DNA from: Halolamina sediminis
GTDB lineage: Archaea > Halobacteriota > Halobacteria > Halobacteriales > Haloferacaceae
DNA length: 64,000 bases
Direction: 5' to 3'
Assembly: GCF_001282785.1 (NCBI RefSeq)
Contig: NZ_CVUA01000001.1
Span: 558,001 to 622,000 of the forward strand
Shown: positions 62,561-64,000 of the stretch, piece after piece
How the letters are laid out: each line of letters begins with the position of its first letter
Position numbering within the stretch: position 1 is the first letter of the stretch
Notes under the pieces: model-generated
Seen by the model: the letters and a program-made list of their open reading frames with translations, nothing else
What the model was told of the DNA's origin: nothing
Database searches by the model: none
Translations under genes and position numbers: made by a program

Positions 62561-64000
62561 CTACCCCTGCCCGACCATCGAGTCCTCCTCGGCCCACTCC
62601 TCCTCGCGGAGTTCGTACTTCTGGACTTTCCCGGTCGCAGTCGTCGGGAGATCCGTGACGAACTCGACACGCCGGATCGCTTTGTACGTGGCGAGGTTCT
62701 CGCGGGTGAACGCGACGAGGTCGTCCTCGGTGACGCCCGGATCCTCGGGATCCCCGGACTCGGGGACGACGAACGCCTTCGGCGTCTCCCCCCACTCGTC
62801 GTGTGGCGACGGGATGACCGCGACGTCGCTCACGTCCGGGTGCTCGAAGAGCGTGTCCTCGAGTTCGATGCTGGAGATGTTCTCGCCCCCGGAGATGATG
62901 ATGTCCTTCTTCCGGTCCTGAATGGAGAGGAACCCGTTCTCGTCGACGACCGCGAAGTCCCCCATGTGGTAGTAGCCTTCGAGCCGTTGGTTGAAGGCTT
63001 CCTCCGTAGCGTCGGGCTTGTTCCAGTACCCCTCCATCACCTGGTTCCCGCTGACGACGATCTCGCCGATCGTCTCGTCGTCCCAAGGGACGTCCTCGCC
63101 GTTCTCGTCGACGACGCGGACCTCGGTGCCGAGGAAGCCGACCCCCTGGCGTTTCTTCAGCGAGTAGCGGTTCTCGTCGTCGAGGAGTCGTTCGGCTTCC
63201 GACGTGGTGATGAGGGGACCGGTCTCGGTGGCGCCGTAGACGTGGACGAGGTCCCAGTCGAACTCGTCCTCGACGGTACGGATCGTCGCCTCGGGCGGCG
63301 CGCTGCCGGCGGTCGCGGCGCGAACGTCCGCGTCCCCGGTGGTCTCGACGTCGTTGTCCGCGTAGTAGTCCTGGAGCATGTTCAGGACCGTCGGCGCCGC
63401 ACAGAGATACGAGACGTCCTCGGTTCGGACGGTCTCGAAGATGTCGGCAGCGTCGACGCCGCGAGTGCAGACGTGGACCGCGCCGGCGCCGGTGATCGAG
63501 AAGATGTGTCCCCAGCCGTTGACGTGGAACATCGGGAGCGTCCAGAGGTACGTGTCGGTGTCCCGGATGTTCTGGTGATAGGAGACGAGGAAGGAATGCA
63601 GCGTCTCGTTCCGGTGCGTGCGGCAGACGCCCTTCGGATCGCCCGTCGTCCCCGACGTGTAGTTGATGGTGATGACGTCGGTCTCGTCCATCTCCGGGCG
63701 GTCGTACGACGGTGACGTCTCCGCGAGGGGGTCGTCGACGTCCTCCCAGTCACCCTCGACGGCGTCCGCGTCGTTCGTGAGGAACGTCTCCACGGGAACG
63801 TCGTCCCGGACCGCTTCGATCTTCTCTGCGTACGCGTAGTCCGCGTAGATGGCGGTGACGCCGGCGTCGTTCAGGATGTACTCGAAGTCCTCGGGCGTGA
63901 GGCGGTAGTTGAGCGGGGTGTGGACGGCGCCGATCTGCATCGCCCCGTAGGCGGCTTCGAGGTGGTAGTGCGTGTTCGGGTCGAGGACGGCGACGCGATC
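62561..64000 (-). CDS. AMP-forming acyl-CoA synthetase (5' end outside window)
   Basis: ANL-superfamily adenylating enzyme, at least 479 aa; the frame is open to the window edge (reads DRVAVLDPNTHYHLEAAYGA before an internal Met), so the true start is beyond 64000. The adenylation motif is 'INYTSGTTGDPKGV', then 'VYGATETGP' and the hinge 'GYYHMGDFAVVDENGF' with 'ISGGENISSIELEDTLFEHP'. The C-terminal catalytic Lys region is 'LPTTATGKVQKYELR'. It probably activates medium- or long-chain fatty acids; the substrate is not readable. Confidence 0.92.
   Translation of the reverse strand, partial: DRVAVLDPNTHYHLEAAYGAMQIGAVHTPLNYRLTPEDFEYILNDAGVTAIYADYAYAEKIEAVRDDVPVETFLTNDADAVEGDWEDVDDPLAETSPSYDRPEMDETDVITINYTSGTTGDPKGVCRTHRNETLHSFLVSYHQNIRDTDTYLWTLPMFHVNGWGHIFSITGAGAVHVCTRGVDAADIFETVRTEDVSYLCAAPTVLNMLQDYYADNDVETTGDADVRAATAGSAPPEATIRTVEDEFDWDLVHVYGATETGPLITTSEAERLLDDENRYSLKKRQGVGFLGTEVRVVDENGEDVPWDDETIGEIVVSGNQVMEGYWNKPDATEEAFNQRLEGYYHMGDFAVVDENGFLSIQDRKKDIIISGGENISSIELEDTLFEHPDVSDVAVIPSPHDEWGETPKAFVVPESGDPEDPGVTEDDLVAFTRENLATYKAIRRVEFVTDLPTTATGKVQKYELREEEWAEEDSMVGQG

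Overview
The window is chromosomal DNA of a halophilic archaeon (class Halobacteria). Base composition is very GC-rich and the proteins are strongly acidic. The gene content is archaeal: split RNA polymerase subunits A'/A'' and B'/B'', aEF-1A, aEF-2, Pus10, DUF424, a HalX response regulator and archaeal SecD/SecF. Many genes look leaderless, with a TATA-like box about 25 nt before the start codon. GTG starts and 1-4 nt stop/start overlaps are common. The genus cannot be fixed from the sequence alone.

Layout. 1-3.6 kb: a membrane protein, an RNB exoribonuclease, a small zinc-finger protein, a pilin-like protein and tRNA-Ala(CGC). 3.7-22.4 kb, mostly minus strand: the transcription/translation block rpoH-rpoB2-rpoB1-rpoA1-rpoA2-nusA-rps12-rps7, then fusA, an ACT protein, homoserine dehydrogenase, tuf and rps10. 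An MFS transporter, a PQQ-type sugar dehydrogenase and a plus-strand HExxH protein sit between rps7 and fusA. 22.6-22.9 kb: tRNA-Asp(GTC) with a duplicated 3' end. 22.9-38.4 kb: metabolic genes, namely trehalose-6-phosphate synthase, a divergent dihydropteroate synthase, a HerA-like ATPase, two PCM methyltransferases around a third methyltransferase, a membrane DHH phosphoesterase, an aldo/keto reductase, PEP synthase, NikR, an MTA/SAH-deaminase-like hydrolase and a FrnE-like DsbA protein. 38.4-44.4 kb: a candidate structured RNA followed by mutS, a degenerate Nudix gene and mutL. 44.4-55.9 kb: CoaBC, TANGO2-like, ThpR, TPR, DUF424, SufS and SufU, a wHTH protein, a KaiC-like ATPase, a HalX regulator, RecJ-like, a wrecked MFS pseudogene and an amidohydrolase. 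55.9-57.2 kb: an RNA/hairpin-rich locus around one small gene. 57.2-64 kb: pus10, rnhB, a NudC-like Nudix gene, secD/secF and the 3' part of an acyl-CoA synthetase gene.

The most unusual DNA is non-coding. (1) 56,669-57,097 holds an array of about six nested hairpins. They share flanks and keep perfect pairing, but their inner stems differ from one another. (2) 56,086-56,270 folds into two adjacent long helices with G-U pairs that favour the plus strand. (3) 38,431-38,673 folds into a closed multi-hairpin structure about 25 nt after a TATA box and upstream of mutS. I could not match (2) or (3) to RNase P RNA or SRP RNA by their hallmark motifs. Short duplications also mark the ends of mutS (3 x 37 bp) and mutL (17 bp), the fusA/DUF5781 gap (36-bp units) and tRNA-Asp (80 bp).
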